Below are positions 54,870 through 64,000 of a stretch of DNA of 64,000 nucleotides, one piece after another. Position numbers and translations under genes: made by a program. A model generated the notes under the pieces. That model was not told where the DNA came from, did not search any database, and saw only the letters and a list, made by a program, of their open reading frames with translations. Source of the stretch: Agrypnia vestita. Its lineage: Eukaryota > Arthropoda > Insecta > Trichoptera > Phryganeidae. The stretch's first letter is position 1. Every line of letters starts with the position of its first letter. Where the stretch lies: positions 81,619-145,618 of the forward strand of contig JADDOH010024928.1 of NCBI GenBank assembly GCA_016648135.1. The letters are read 5' to 3'.

Positions 54870-55158
54870 TTTATTTCATATTTGTTTCTATCTACTTATA
54901 TTTATTAATTACACCTACATTTTTCGGAAAAACCTTTCCATCGTCAGGATGTTTTATAAATATCAAAATGAATAATATCTTTTATTTTCTAAATTATTTT
55001 AAAATATTATTGCTGAAGTTTTTGATTACACACAATTATTGGATACATTTTTAGAATTGGGCTAGTAGTTATCTTTAAATAGTAATTAATAATAGTTTTG
55101 TTTTCTTTTACATATAAGTGAATTAATAAATATAAGTAGATACAAACAAATAATAAAA
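54870..55158. mobile_element. Penelope-like inverted termini, short copy
   Basis: Arms 54870-54910 and 55121-55158 are near-perfect complements (TCTACTTATATTTATTAATT in the left). A hammerhead core lies just inside the left arm on the minus strand; the right side has lost its counterpart. No coding content between. Confidence 0.6.
54921..54950 (-). ncRNA. Hammerhead ribozyme core
   Basis: Minus strand: CTGACGA (54947 to 54941), stem II GGAAA-GGTT-TTTCC, GAAA (54925 to 54922). Invariant positions intact; third sequence family in the window. Confidence 0.65.
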
Positions 55159-55164
55159 TCAATT

Positions 55165-56449
55165 TTATTTAAATGTCAATCTACAATGTAGCTCAACCAA
55201 TTGAAAATATGTAATTAGTTCTACTGGCATATTCTAAGTCTAAGTGATTCTTTAATTCGGTTATGCTCCTACAATGAAAAATGTCTACGAATTTCGACAA
55301 TTTGTTTCCAAGGCGATGCGTGCGTGTTGACGGTGAATTTAATGCACGGTTATTCCTGTGGGTCCCCACAAAGAACACTTCGTGATGCCTCGTTTGTCTC
55401 TCAGTAATCGTATTGAGTTGTCCAAACCCGTAGGTGTACATTACGCGTTTTTAGCGTTTTGTGTGTTGGATGCTTTCTGCATAACTGCGTCCATTCATAA
55501 TGGCTAAGAATAGCATTAGTGTATTGTGGTCGTACAATATCGGCAAAGAGAACGCCCCCACAATTTCCCCGAAACTGTTTTACGAGCCGGAGCTCCCATA
55601 TCGGTTTACGATGTGTATCACGCATCGGAGTGTGTCGCGCGTTTGCACACATTGTCATTTCGCCCGATTCCGCTTTAATACGATACGAATTATTACGTAC
55701 GTCTTCGTACGATTATTTTCGTACGTATTGAGCGCGCACACTGATTGCGTCTTGCGTTGGTCACGATCAGTTACTTTTCGCAATTCTCCAATAGCGTTTG
55801 TGCCAAATGAATATTCTGTATCTTCTGGAAACCTCTATTGTGGCAGACTTAAATAATGACAAATTTCATGACTGTCTATCTAATAGATTCACAAATGCTG
55901 GGGAGAATCGAAGTGCAACGAGAGCTCGTTACATCGGAGAAATATTTAATTTACAGGTATTTTTTAGTTCTTTAGAGATTCTCCGCCGTGATCTGCGCTG
56001 TTGGTCACATAGTTGAATCACTTTGGTCCCACAAACATTCGTGGTCATGTGTCAAATTGACAAATTTTTCAATATGCGTCGTACGAAATCGCAAAAATTT
56101 CCGAACAAATCCGGATCGCGTCGGACGCCGCATCTGTACGTGCGTACGCGCACTACTAAATCGTGTACAGTGTGCGATGTTCAATACTACTTCGAAGGTC
56201 AGGAATGTACTTGCGTATTCGTACGTATACGTACTACTTCATTTCGTACGAAAACGCATCCAGTGTGCGGCCGGCGCTAGCGTGGTTTTGAACGCCAGTC
56301 TGCGAGTCTCCAAGGGCGATGTGAATGTTAATTTTCCAATTTGTATTATGGAGCACGAGATTGAAAAGCTCTGAACGTGCAGTGTGTGTGCGGGCGTACC
56401 TCGCTTTACGACACTTCGCTAATACGGCGCTTTGAAAATATATTTAAAT
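55165..56449. other. CGTACG-rich region without assigned genes
   Basis: Many ACGTACG/CGTACGT strings around 55690-55730 and 56140-56250 create overlapping open frames on the + strand (for example 55500-55856 and 55988-56374). Because frames overlap and the composition is repetitive, they are not called as genes. An unclassified transposon remnant is the likeliest explanation. Confidence 0.35.
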
Positions 56450-56736
56450 TATTTCAAATCAAACATAATAATTTCGTTGTCTGTTGGTCTATCTGTCCAT
56501 CTGTCTGTCTGTCCCCATAACTTCGTGCAACGTCCGTAATTTCGTTCGAATTCACGGCTAAAAAAACGAAATTAAACGGCCGGACATGGGGCTAGCAAAC
56601 CCGAATCGGCCGCTCAACGCATTTTGCTGTCGCCGCCTCTCCGTGGAGCGTCAAAAGGATACTATCAATATATACTAAGGCTTACTTAGCAAAGACGCGA
56701 ACCAATTTTCCGTCATTTTTGACGGGTTACAGCTAG
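56450..56736 (+). mobile_element. Helitron-like non-autonomous copy
   Basis: Contains CAAACATAATAATTTCGTTG, the complement of the GACGGACAGACA block, TTCGTTCGAATTCACGGC, and ends with hairpin CCGTCATTTTTGACGG (56710-56725), GTTACAG and CTAG|T. It is the best example of the family in the window. Confidence 0.7.
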
Positions 56737-56811
56737 TTGATTATTTATTGTAATCAACTAAAAACATTGTATAAACCACTTGGAGTAACTTTACGTCTAC
56801 CAGACTCGATG

Positions 56812-56829
56812 CCACTCTATCTTCGTCAG
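56812..56829 (-). ncRNA. Decayed hammerhead relic
   Basis: Minus strand: CTGACGA AGATAGAGTGGCATCGA then GTCTGGTAGACG. The GAAAC box is lost. The surrounding GTCTACCAG and TAAACCACTTGG strings resemble those at 40930-40965, so both are old Penelope-type termini. Confidence 0.4.
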
Positions 56830-57566
56830 GACAAAATCATACTAATTATCTTATTTTATTACTTACTTTTGAACGGGGGCGTGGCTACAGTTGCGGTGGA
56901 GGGACGGGAGATTGATAAGTAGACACTGGGGAATATATCAAATACTGAAATTTTGACACAATATTCTTACGATGTTATAAATCATTTGAAAAATTAAAAA
57001 TAAAATGCAAAAAAAATTAAAAACCTTACTCCCCGTCCCCTTAAACCCAAACAAAGATAATGTTTTTTTTACCTAATTTAATGATCATCATGACTAATCT
57101 CTACAATGTTAACGCCAAATCCATCAATAATATAATTGCGGAAGAGTTACCGGGCGAGAAGATAAATACCACCCACGCCTAATGCGACATACTTAATTTA
57201 TATATTTAATTATTCAAAAATTATGTATGCGTTCTTGTACACGACAACAAATGCAATCTTACCTGGAAAACAGATGATCAGAATCTTGTCATATGTACGG
57301 GTTTTTCTATGTGATTCAATGATTTCATCAATTATTTATTTATATAACGTAGCTATCGTCATTATCAACAGGCTTAATTATTCTGGTGTTGCAAAAACAA
57401 AACCATCTCTTTTTTCCTACTGCCATCCCTGTCTTTCGCAGGGTGCTTCATTGGGTTATCGCTTTACGTTATTAATGTAGTCTGACAATTTCTTTTTATC
57501 AACATTTATGTAGGTGTGATCCAAGAACACTGGATTTTGTCCACAGAGGGATAATCATTAATTAAG

Positions 57567-57670
57567 ATAAATTATAAGTCTTACACAGACGAAGCTATTT
57601 ATATGGGAAACGTATATGGAAGTCTTTGAAGGGCTTGCGACCTGTATGAGCCGGCTTAAGGGATCATTAA
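57567..57670 (+). repeat. Dispersed repeat family C, copy 3
   Basis: AAGTCTTACACAGACGAAGC, TATTTATATGGGAAACGTA, GGGCTTGCGACCTGTATGAG, CCGGCTTAAGGGATC. Followed by repeated AATTCTCTA(C/T)-AACAATG units (57690-57870). Confidence 0.6.
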
Positions 57671-57944
57671 TCAATATTTATAATTCTCTATGCAACAATG
57701 TTACGCTACCAGCTACCTTCACTACGCTACCAGATGACACAAATAATGATGAGGTGTATAAAATGAGGTACAAAAAATTCTCTACGTAACAATGTCGGTC
57801 ACTTACGCTCAAATTATAATGAGGTATAAGAAACAAAAGAAGCATAATTCTCTATTTAATAATGTCCTTTACTAATGTTGTCAAGACGCTATTCTAGATA
57901 GCGCTGATCTGACAACCTTAACTGGCGGTCAAATATATAATTAA

Positions 57945-57974
57945 AATACGTCATTTTTGACGGGTCATAGATAG
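57945..57974 (+). mobile_element. Helitron-like 3' end
   Basis: Hairpin CGTCATTTTTGACG (57949-57962) then GGTCATAGATAG and T; the terminal CTAG is changed to ATAG. Confidence 0.5.
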
Positions 57975-57979
57975 TAATT

Positions 57980-60145
57980 CTCGCCGTACGTACGTCGGTC
58001 ACATCACTAATAACGTAAGTCACATGTGCGCATATTTCGGATACAATATTTATTCGATTATCTCGCGTTTTATCACTTGGTTGTATGTGAAAAGTATTTC
58101 TCTCTGAAAATACTTTTTTTTTCAAATAATCAACAGACTTGCTTGTCCAACCTAGGCAGGTACCTACTTACCGCGTGTTCTATAATAATAATAATTTAAT
58201 TCCACACTTGAAGGTAGGTTCTTACCAACCGTTCTGGGATTTTCCAGGAATGGCAGTCGACATGACAATGGACGGACTCTCATCCTATAATAATTAATGA
58301 GAACCGTTTTAAGACTGGACGATTCACTGCAAGTGCATATATCTGCGTTTTTTTTTCGAAAATGCGGGTTTTTATGAGAATGTATGCTAGACTACATTTT
58401 TTTTATGACATTCTTTGGTAGAACTTTTGTTATTATGTAAAAGTAATAAACATCAAATGAAGACCACGGGAAGAACAATGAATGTCACTTTTTTTGTGAA
58501 ACTGACCTTTTAAACTGTTGACTTTTTGGGGTATTATTTTATACAAAAAATCAGAATCGGGAAAACCGTCGTGGTCCGCTGTAATAGTTAAATTTATGTT
58601 TGTTTATCCAACGCAAGAAACAGGAATAACCACCCACTGAACGTCAAAAAACGTCGTTGTCAATTTGACAGTACATACATTTAATAAACGTACATACGTA
58701 GAGTATGTTTGTATAGTAAATGATTCAATATTTATATAAAAAGAGCATTAGTGAAAGAAATATGGACTTTGAAATTACAAAAAACTGTTTTTCTCTAAAT
58801 AAACATTTACATGCTTTATTTAACTGATTTTTATACGAACTGTATGTCTCACGACCGTAATAACAACCTTAATTCTTGACATTCATTGTTTTTCCCGTGG
58901 AGTCTTCAAATTATTTAAATTAATTAAGAAAATATAAGCTTTAATCGACATTCCGCGGCCAAAAAATCGTTTTTAAGTAACTTAGAAATCACTCTTAGGA
59001 AAATTTACATGTACACAGAGATAAACGTGTGTAAAACTTACACAAAACGTATGTAAAACTAATAAACTAACTAAACGAAATGTAAAACTTACGAGTGTAA
59101 AACTAGCATTATGGATGTAATATGTTAGAAAATGTTCAATATTAATTATATTATAATTTTTTAAATCTGTAAGAACTTTATATCTTTTTTGATGATTTTC
59201 AAACGCTTTATATTCATATAAAAAGATGATTTTTATTTTACTCCCTTTTTTATTTACTCCCGCACTTTCGAGTCTTCAAACTCTATTTAAAGTTAGTTTT
59301 TTTGTTATTAGCCTTTTAAAACTGCGTCTTAGCCATAAGTACCTGAGTGATTTGTTTCTGTTACCACTTCAAAAGGTTATCTGTTTGTCCACTGTCGTAT
59401 TATGTCACAACATGTTGACTACCCTATATTGTTAATTGGTAAACCCAGCTGATCCAACGCGCACGTGATACGAGACGTCCGTCCAATTATTTTAGAGTAT
59501 CTACCACCTTCCTGCCCCCCTCGTAATGCCCAACCAAAGTTGTATGACGTCATTGATAACGTTGTCATTCCAACAGGTGGGTGATCTTCCATTTCTTCCT
59601 CCCCTTTTTCGCTTTGACAGCACCCTTCCACCGCCCTCTTTCCGTCGGTTTGGTCTCTGTGGTCACTCCATTCGTATTCTCTATGTTCTCCTGGGTTCTG
59701 TTGAGAGAGTCATTCGTTTCCCGTGCGAAGGATATGTCCGAACCAACTGAACTGCCAACCGTACTTGACTCGAGTAGGTCAGAGTGTATTGAAATATATA
59801 TTAAGGGCTGGGAACTGTGGTCCATAAACGGTAGAATGATTTCAAATATGTACATGAAAAATCACGTTTAATCCCGTCTCTGAAAGTTCTAAAATTACGT
59901 GTAATAATTTGGCATTACAAGGAAAGCTTTGTGTATTAACTCGCTTATGGATAAGCGTGACGTGAAAAGTTAAGCGTTTTAATACGCTCATGGTATTTAA
60001 AATGTTTATCTCTTCTTCTTCTCTTCTCGAGACTGCATCAAAAATATCAAAGTTACTCCTAAAAAATTGTCTTATCCATTGATTAGTATTTAATTTGTTC
60101 ATAGTAAATTAAAAGATTTGTTCGTGACGTTGTCCCTGGTAAGTG
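57980..60145. other. Stretch without recognisable genes
   Basis: AT-rich, with short overlapping frames at 59526-59871 on both strands and no domain signal. A CTTCTTCTTCTCTTCTCG tract is at 60011-60029. Confidence 0.35.
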
Positions 60146-60148
60146 TAA

Positions 60149-61572
60149 TAATAATAATAATAATATTGGATTATTCATATAGCGCCATTTTTGTGAAAAT
60201 TTCACCTCAAGGGCGCTTTACACACAAATAACTCTTACATATTAAAATCATAGAATAACAAAATGAAAAATAAAATGAAAAAGAAAAGAGAAAGAAAAAC
60301 AGTTCAAAACATAAAATAAAATAGTAAAAAAACAACGAATATTATAAAGGTTCTGGGAAAGATTTTGTAAACAAGTGCGTTTTAAGTCTTTTCTTAAATA
60401 AAGTCTCTGAATCCGTGTTTCTTATCAGGGATGGCAAAAAGTTCCACGCTTTGGGGCCCGCCATCGCAAATGCCCGTTCGCTGAACCTAGTTTTCTGGAA
60501 CTGACTTGCCGGTTCCACAATCCTTCCCACCGCTGAAGTAGACGCTGACCTAAGAGTTTGACGTCTCCCATTTATGTTGTCTGGAATACAGAGCTCCTGA
60601 AGATACAGAGGCGCCATGTTATGAGTTGCCTTGTACATCAACCAAAATAGTTTGAACTCTACTCTTTCAGGAAAACGAAGCCAGTGCAATTCTCGTAGAA
60701 GGGATGTTATGTGCGAGAATTTTGACGTTCCATATATCATCCGTGCTGCAGTGTTTAGAACAGATTGTAGTCTATCGAGCTGAAACATCGGTAGGCCAGC
60801 GTAGATACCATTGCAGTAGTCCACACGTGATACAACAAATGCATTAATGAGTAAACGGGTTGCCTCAGAGGGAAGATGTCTGCGAATACTTTTAATCTGT
60901 CTCAGTTGATAAAAACATGCACTGACAGTTTTGCTGATGTGTGTATTCGTGGAGAGATCTGAATCGATGTGTACACCCAACAACCTGACTGCAGATTTTG
61001 CATTCACAGACATTGATTCCTGGATTAGGTGTTTCCTTCCAGGTGTCGCCGCCCATAGAAGTTCTGTTTTTGATGGATTTAAGGTGAGTCTATTTTGTGC
61101 CATCCACTCGCCTATTTCCTCGACGCATTTTGCAATTTTTATTTTTAGCTTTGCTGTCTCATCCGGTTTGCAGAAAAAGTAAATTTGCATATCGTCTGCA
61201 TAGCAATGAGGCCATAATCCTGCAGATATTATAATTTTTTCTATATCTTTTGTATACAAAATATACAAAAGTGGTCCAAGAACCGATCCTGAGGCACCCC
61301 GATGTTTGCTGTAATAATTGGTGATGTTGAGTTTTAAAAGCGCACCGATTGTGATCTGTTACTCAGATAAGATTTGAACCAATCGTGTGCTTTACCGTCT
61401 GTAGGTATTCTGCAACCTCTCCAACAATATTTGATGATCAACTGTATCAAATGCGGCGCTCATATCTAAGAGGGCTAGCAAGACCAGATTCCCTGAGTCA
61501 ATGCATGATATAATGTCGAAGCACTCTCGTTTCTGTAGAGTGGTGACATCTGTATGCAGATTGCATTTTTGG
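60149..61572 (-). mobile_element. CR1/L2-like LINE, 5'-truncated
   Basis: On the minus strand it runs from LQKRECFDIISCID and LLALLDMSAAFDTVDHQILL (RT domain) through the YADD box, the ORF end at 60342, and a 3' UTR with AGCGCCCTTGAGGTG then CCAATATTATTATTATTAT at 60149. The 3' hairpin-plus-(TTA)n end is typical of CR1/L2/Rex-type elements. It is the most complete LINE in the window. Confidence 0.85.
60342..61268 (-). pseudogene. CR1/L2-like reverse transcriptase, C-terminal 308 residues
   Basis: Begins in the middle of the RT palm: PHCYADDMQIYFF (catalytic Asp pair intact), CVEEIGEWMAQNRLTLNPSK, TELLWAAT, LLGVHIDSDLSTNTHI, YCNGIYAGLP, LQSVLNTAARMIYG, LLRELHWLRFPERVEFKL, ending FTKSFPEPL. 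Upstream, VPQGSVLGPLLYILYTKD is broken by loss of one G near 61297, and a further stop precedes it, so the protein cannot be made whole from this copy. The long open part suggests recent insertion. Confidence 0.85.
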
Positions 61573-61575
61573 AAA

Positions 61576-61625
61576 TAAGTTATTTATTTTTATTTATTTA
61601 TTTATTTATTTTAAATTTATTTATA
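61576..61625. repeat. (TTTA)n simple repeat
   Basis: A TTTATTTA-type tract directly beyond the 5' (right) border of the CR1/L2-like copy. Confidence 0.7.
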
Positions 61626-61629
61626 CATA

Positions 61630-62410
61630 TAAATGAAGGTAGTTTCTTCACTAGACAATCATCCGTATTCTGAAAATAGCAATGTCTAGATCTTTAAGAT
61701 CTTTATCCCAACACTTAATAGACGATAATAAAAATTAAAAATAAACGAGACTTAGCTTTACGTCGGTGTTTGTTTCTGTAAGTTTCTACGTGAGATAGAT
61801 ATAGAGGGAGGGAGAAAGATGTAAATTGTTATCTGTCAAATGTCAAGATGGGAAGATTTGAATACGCCGTAACGCGGACAAGTTTAGCCATGATTTTTCA
61901 TCTGGACGCTGTGGATGAAGAAATTAATACGTTTGTAAGAAACAATCTTTCTTATATCATCTTTTAATACAGTGTATTTGAGCCGTATAATTACAAAATC
62001 CGCTCTGGACGAATTTTGAAAAAATGAGGTTAGATTTTCATATAGTGGAGTATCTAAAAATCTATCGAACATTGAGTAGAAAATCCCAATCCATTGCGTT
62101 AATAGTAAAACAAACATTTGGATGAGTTGCAAAACTTGCTTCGAATCACACGTGAGTTGAGAAATACTCTGAAAGTACTGCAATGCGTAATTAAGAAGTG
62201 TCAAAATAATCTCCGTTCATAAAAGTGCGTAGCAAATTTGTGTTTCTCATATCTTACTAACATATTCATTATAATATATGCGGATCAATTGCCACGTTGA
62301 AAATTATTTGGTTAAGCATACCTACATTATTTTATTAATGCTTATAAATGTTTGATTTTTCATAGTTTTCCAATAGTCTTATGCAATTTATAACATAAAA
62401 TATTGTTGAA
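61630..62410. other. Stretch without assigned genes
   Basis: A 106-residue minus-strand frame (61884-62204) has a plausible composition but no family match and no clear splice partner. It is left unassigned. Confidence 0.3.
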
Positions 62411-62417
62411 CTTTCAG

Positions 62418-62492
62418 GTGATTGTGGGTATCCATCAGAGTCCTGGCTTCTTATGCTTTCATAAAATCCAGGAAAGAATACACCGAATCTAG
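62418..62492 (+). CDS. Possible exon, unassigned
   Basis: After TTGAACTTTCAG: VIVGIHQSPGFLCFHKIQER then IHRI and a TAG that coincides with a donor-like TAG|GTATAC. It may be a terminal exon or a spliced segment read in another frame; all other frames also stop. Neighbouring exon not found. Confidence 0.2.
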   Translation: MIVGIHQSPGFLCFHKIQERIHRI

Positions 62493-62773
62493 GTATACAA
62501 AAGCACACAACAAAATCAGAAATGTTGTGAAGTGATGTATTGAACTTTTTAAGTCAACATTTCGGTGCATTCTGAAGCATTCAATTCTGCATTACAGTCG
62601 GACCGTTGCTGGACAAATTGTATACTCATGTGTAGTTCTACACAATATATGCATATGTGAAATGTTGCAATGGCAGCACAACTAATGGTAACTTTTGATT
62701 TATTTTATTCATTTAATGGAAAACTGAAAACTTTCTATATAATGTTACAATATTTTAATTATTTTGATTTCAG

Positions 62774-62878
62774 GTGATGTTGCAGTTTTCAGTTTTAGTA
62801 AAAAATCTTCCGTTTAATGCACGTATAAAAAGCTTACCAAGATGGGGTCGACAAGTCTGGAATAATGTTGTACAGTGA
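62774..62878 (+). CDS. Possible terminal exon, unassigned
   Basis: After TTTTGATTTCAG the frame VMLQFSVLVKNLPFNARIKS then LPRWGRQVWNNVVQ runs to TGA, with AATAAA at 62880-62885. It looks like the last exon of a gene lying to the left, but no upstream exon in frame was identified and the family is not recognised. Confidence 0.3.
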   Translation: MMLQFSVLVKNLPFNARIKSLPRWGRQVWNNVVQ

Positions 62879-62889
62879 TAATAAAAAAA

Positions 62890-64000
62890 TAATGCTTTGT
62901 TTACCATTTTTATATTTATAAATTTTGTTTCTTTATTGTTGTTTTAGTTTATTATATATTATTTTGACTTTGTACATTTGATAACTCCGCCTTGTTTAAG
63001 AATAATTATTCTAAATATATTCAATACATTCAGCATTTTTGTCAGTTTTCTTTACGGTTCTTTTTGGAAAATGTATTTATTTTATACATTAAATTATTAA
63101 TACCTGTATACATAGGTATTAATAATTTATGTATATTCATTAGAGACTGTTGATATTTTAGTTTTGTTTAACTTATTCTTAATTTTAACTTATTATGGTC
63201 CTAAGAACAATTAAACTGCAATAGCAGAGATTCTTACCTTATTTTTTATTTGAGGGTAGTATTTTATGTAATTATGAACAGTGATATTAAACATACTTAT
63301 TGAATGAAATAAATGTCTCCAAAGTTTGCGTTTATTTTTCAATATTTCTGAATTGTGTAAAAAAAATAAAATAAAATTATATTGAATATTAAAAAATCAT
63401 AATATTTAATATAATTCAAATAAAATGATAAAAGTATTTTTCAAATGCAGGGTTTTAAACATTTTATTTGACTTGTATTAAAGTGAATAAATTTTTGATA
63501 TTTGTCACACTACCTATACTGTCTAATGATAGTCCTACGTTTAACAGAAGTTAAGTCATAGATTTGAAAAAAATACAATTTTCATCATCGTTTTGAAAGT
63601 CATTGATCTCTAACTATTGATTAGAACACTATTTATTGTTTATAATTTGAACATTTTCGACTCATAATTTATTCAGGAATCTGCCTATAAAGTATGGTGG
63701 ACCAGCTCCCTGTATAACAGACACATAACAAATAACACTGATGACACATGACGTGGTTGGAAATCCTTTTTGCTGCCTTACTTGTCGGCAAAGCATAAAA
63801 TAAAATTTAACGAGCTTAGAAGTGCATCATTTAAACAAAATTGTCCTAATATTGAACTTAAAGTAAAAAATAAAGCTGTTTTGATAGATAGATATTATTG
63901 ACACATAAAATATTATTAGATCCCACCGAAGTTCTTCAATAGTAATCAATTCTTTACTGGTACAACTGTACAAAGAACTATTTAAAATATCGAAAGCAAA
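62890..64000. other. Stretch without recognisable genes
   Basis: AT-rich. A TTTTCGACTCATAATTTAT string (63654-63672) recurs at 21599-21617, with a shared GTA-GGT-GG context after it, suggesting a short dispersed repeat. TTAATACCTGTATACATAGGTATTAATA near 63097 is a small palindrome (only its ends are listed here: TTAATACCTG / TAGGTATTAA). Confidence 0.4.

Noticed and set aside
55500..56374. Coding region suggested by long overlapping + strand frames
   Set aside because: Three frames are open over the same repetitive CGTACG-rich DNA; no family motifs.

Overview
The window looks like a piece of an insect (or at least arthropod) nuclear genome. It is AT-rich, has spliced genes with GT-AG introns, and carries insect-type transposons throughout. 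The order is not resolved; repeated GTACCTAC-type strings and the Helitron and SINE types would suit Lepidoptera or Hemiptera. No bacterial-style operons, rRNA, CRISPR arrays or convincing intact tRNA genes were seen.

One protein-coding gene can be built completely: a four-exon, 189-residue secreted protein of the DUF1091 (DM8) family on the + strand (5027-11100). All three introns are phase 0. Intron 2 holds a family-A repeat and a dead mariner, and intron 3 holds a dead non-LTR retrotransposon. A perfect hairpin containing the polyadenylation signal lies just after the stop. Other possible exons (4643-4688, 42818-42900, 37454-37562, 52344-52382, 62418-62492, 62774-62878) are isolated and weak.

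The rest is a dense, nested mosaic of mobile elements. (a) Penelope-like elements: one long GIY-YIG endonuclease remnant (37592-38164), a small decayed one near the left edge, and several terminal-repeat palindromes whose arms carry hammerhead-ribozyme cores in head-to-head orientation (19466-19690, 45668-46454, 53182-53393, 54870-55158). (b) PIF/Harbinger-type elements: two non-autonomous copies with TIRs, TAA target duplications and MADF-domain remnants (3678-4453, 12838-13553), plus an isolated transposase fragment (1323-1646). (c) hAT: one TIR-bounded element (19059-20247) and two C-terminal transposase pieces (27646-27840, 31355-31672). (d) A mariner with a mutated catalytic Asp (8001-8668). 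(e) Non-LTR retrotransposon pieces: RTE-like fragments, at least four copies of a GRPRKTW-type C-terminus, a Jockey-like tail and a 1.4-kb CR1/L2-like element (60149-61572). (f) About nine Helitron-like 3' ends (hairpin then CTAG|T). (g) tRNA-derived SINEs, MITEs, and a recurrent ACTCCCTTT-ended family (six copies, called family A here).

Region by region: 1-5000 holds PLE and Harbinger debris; 5-11 kb the DUF1091 gene; 12-18.7 kb a second Harbinger element, SINEs and mostly unique AT-rich DNA; 19-28 kb nested hAT/Helitron/PLE and LINE debris; 28-37 kb family A, SINEs, and tRNA-like elements including a foldback; 37.5-38.3 kb the PLE; 39-50 kb LINE fragments, a 1.1-kb palindrome and more PLE termini; 50-52 kb a possible LTR with a Helitron-like insert; 53-58 kb PLE palindromes and Helitron ends; 60-61.6 kb the CR1/L2-like element; 62-64 kb possible terminal exons.
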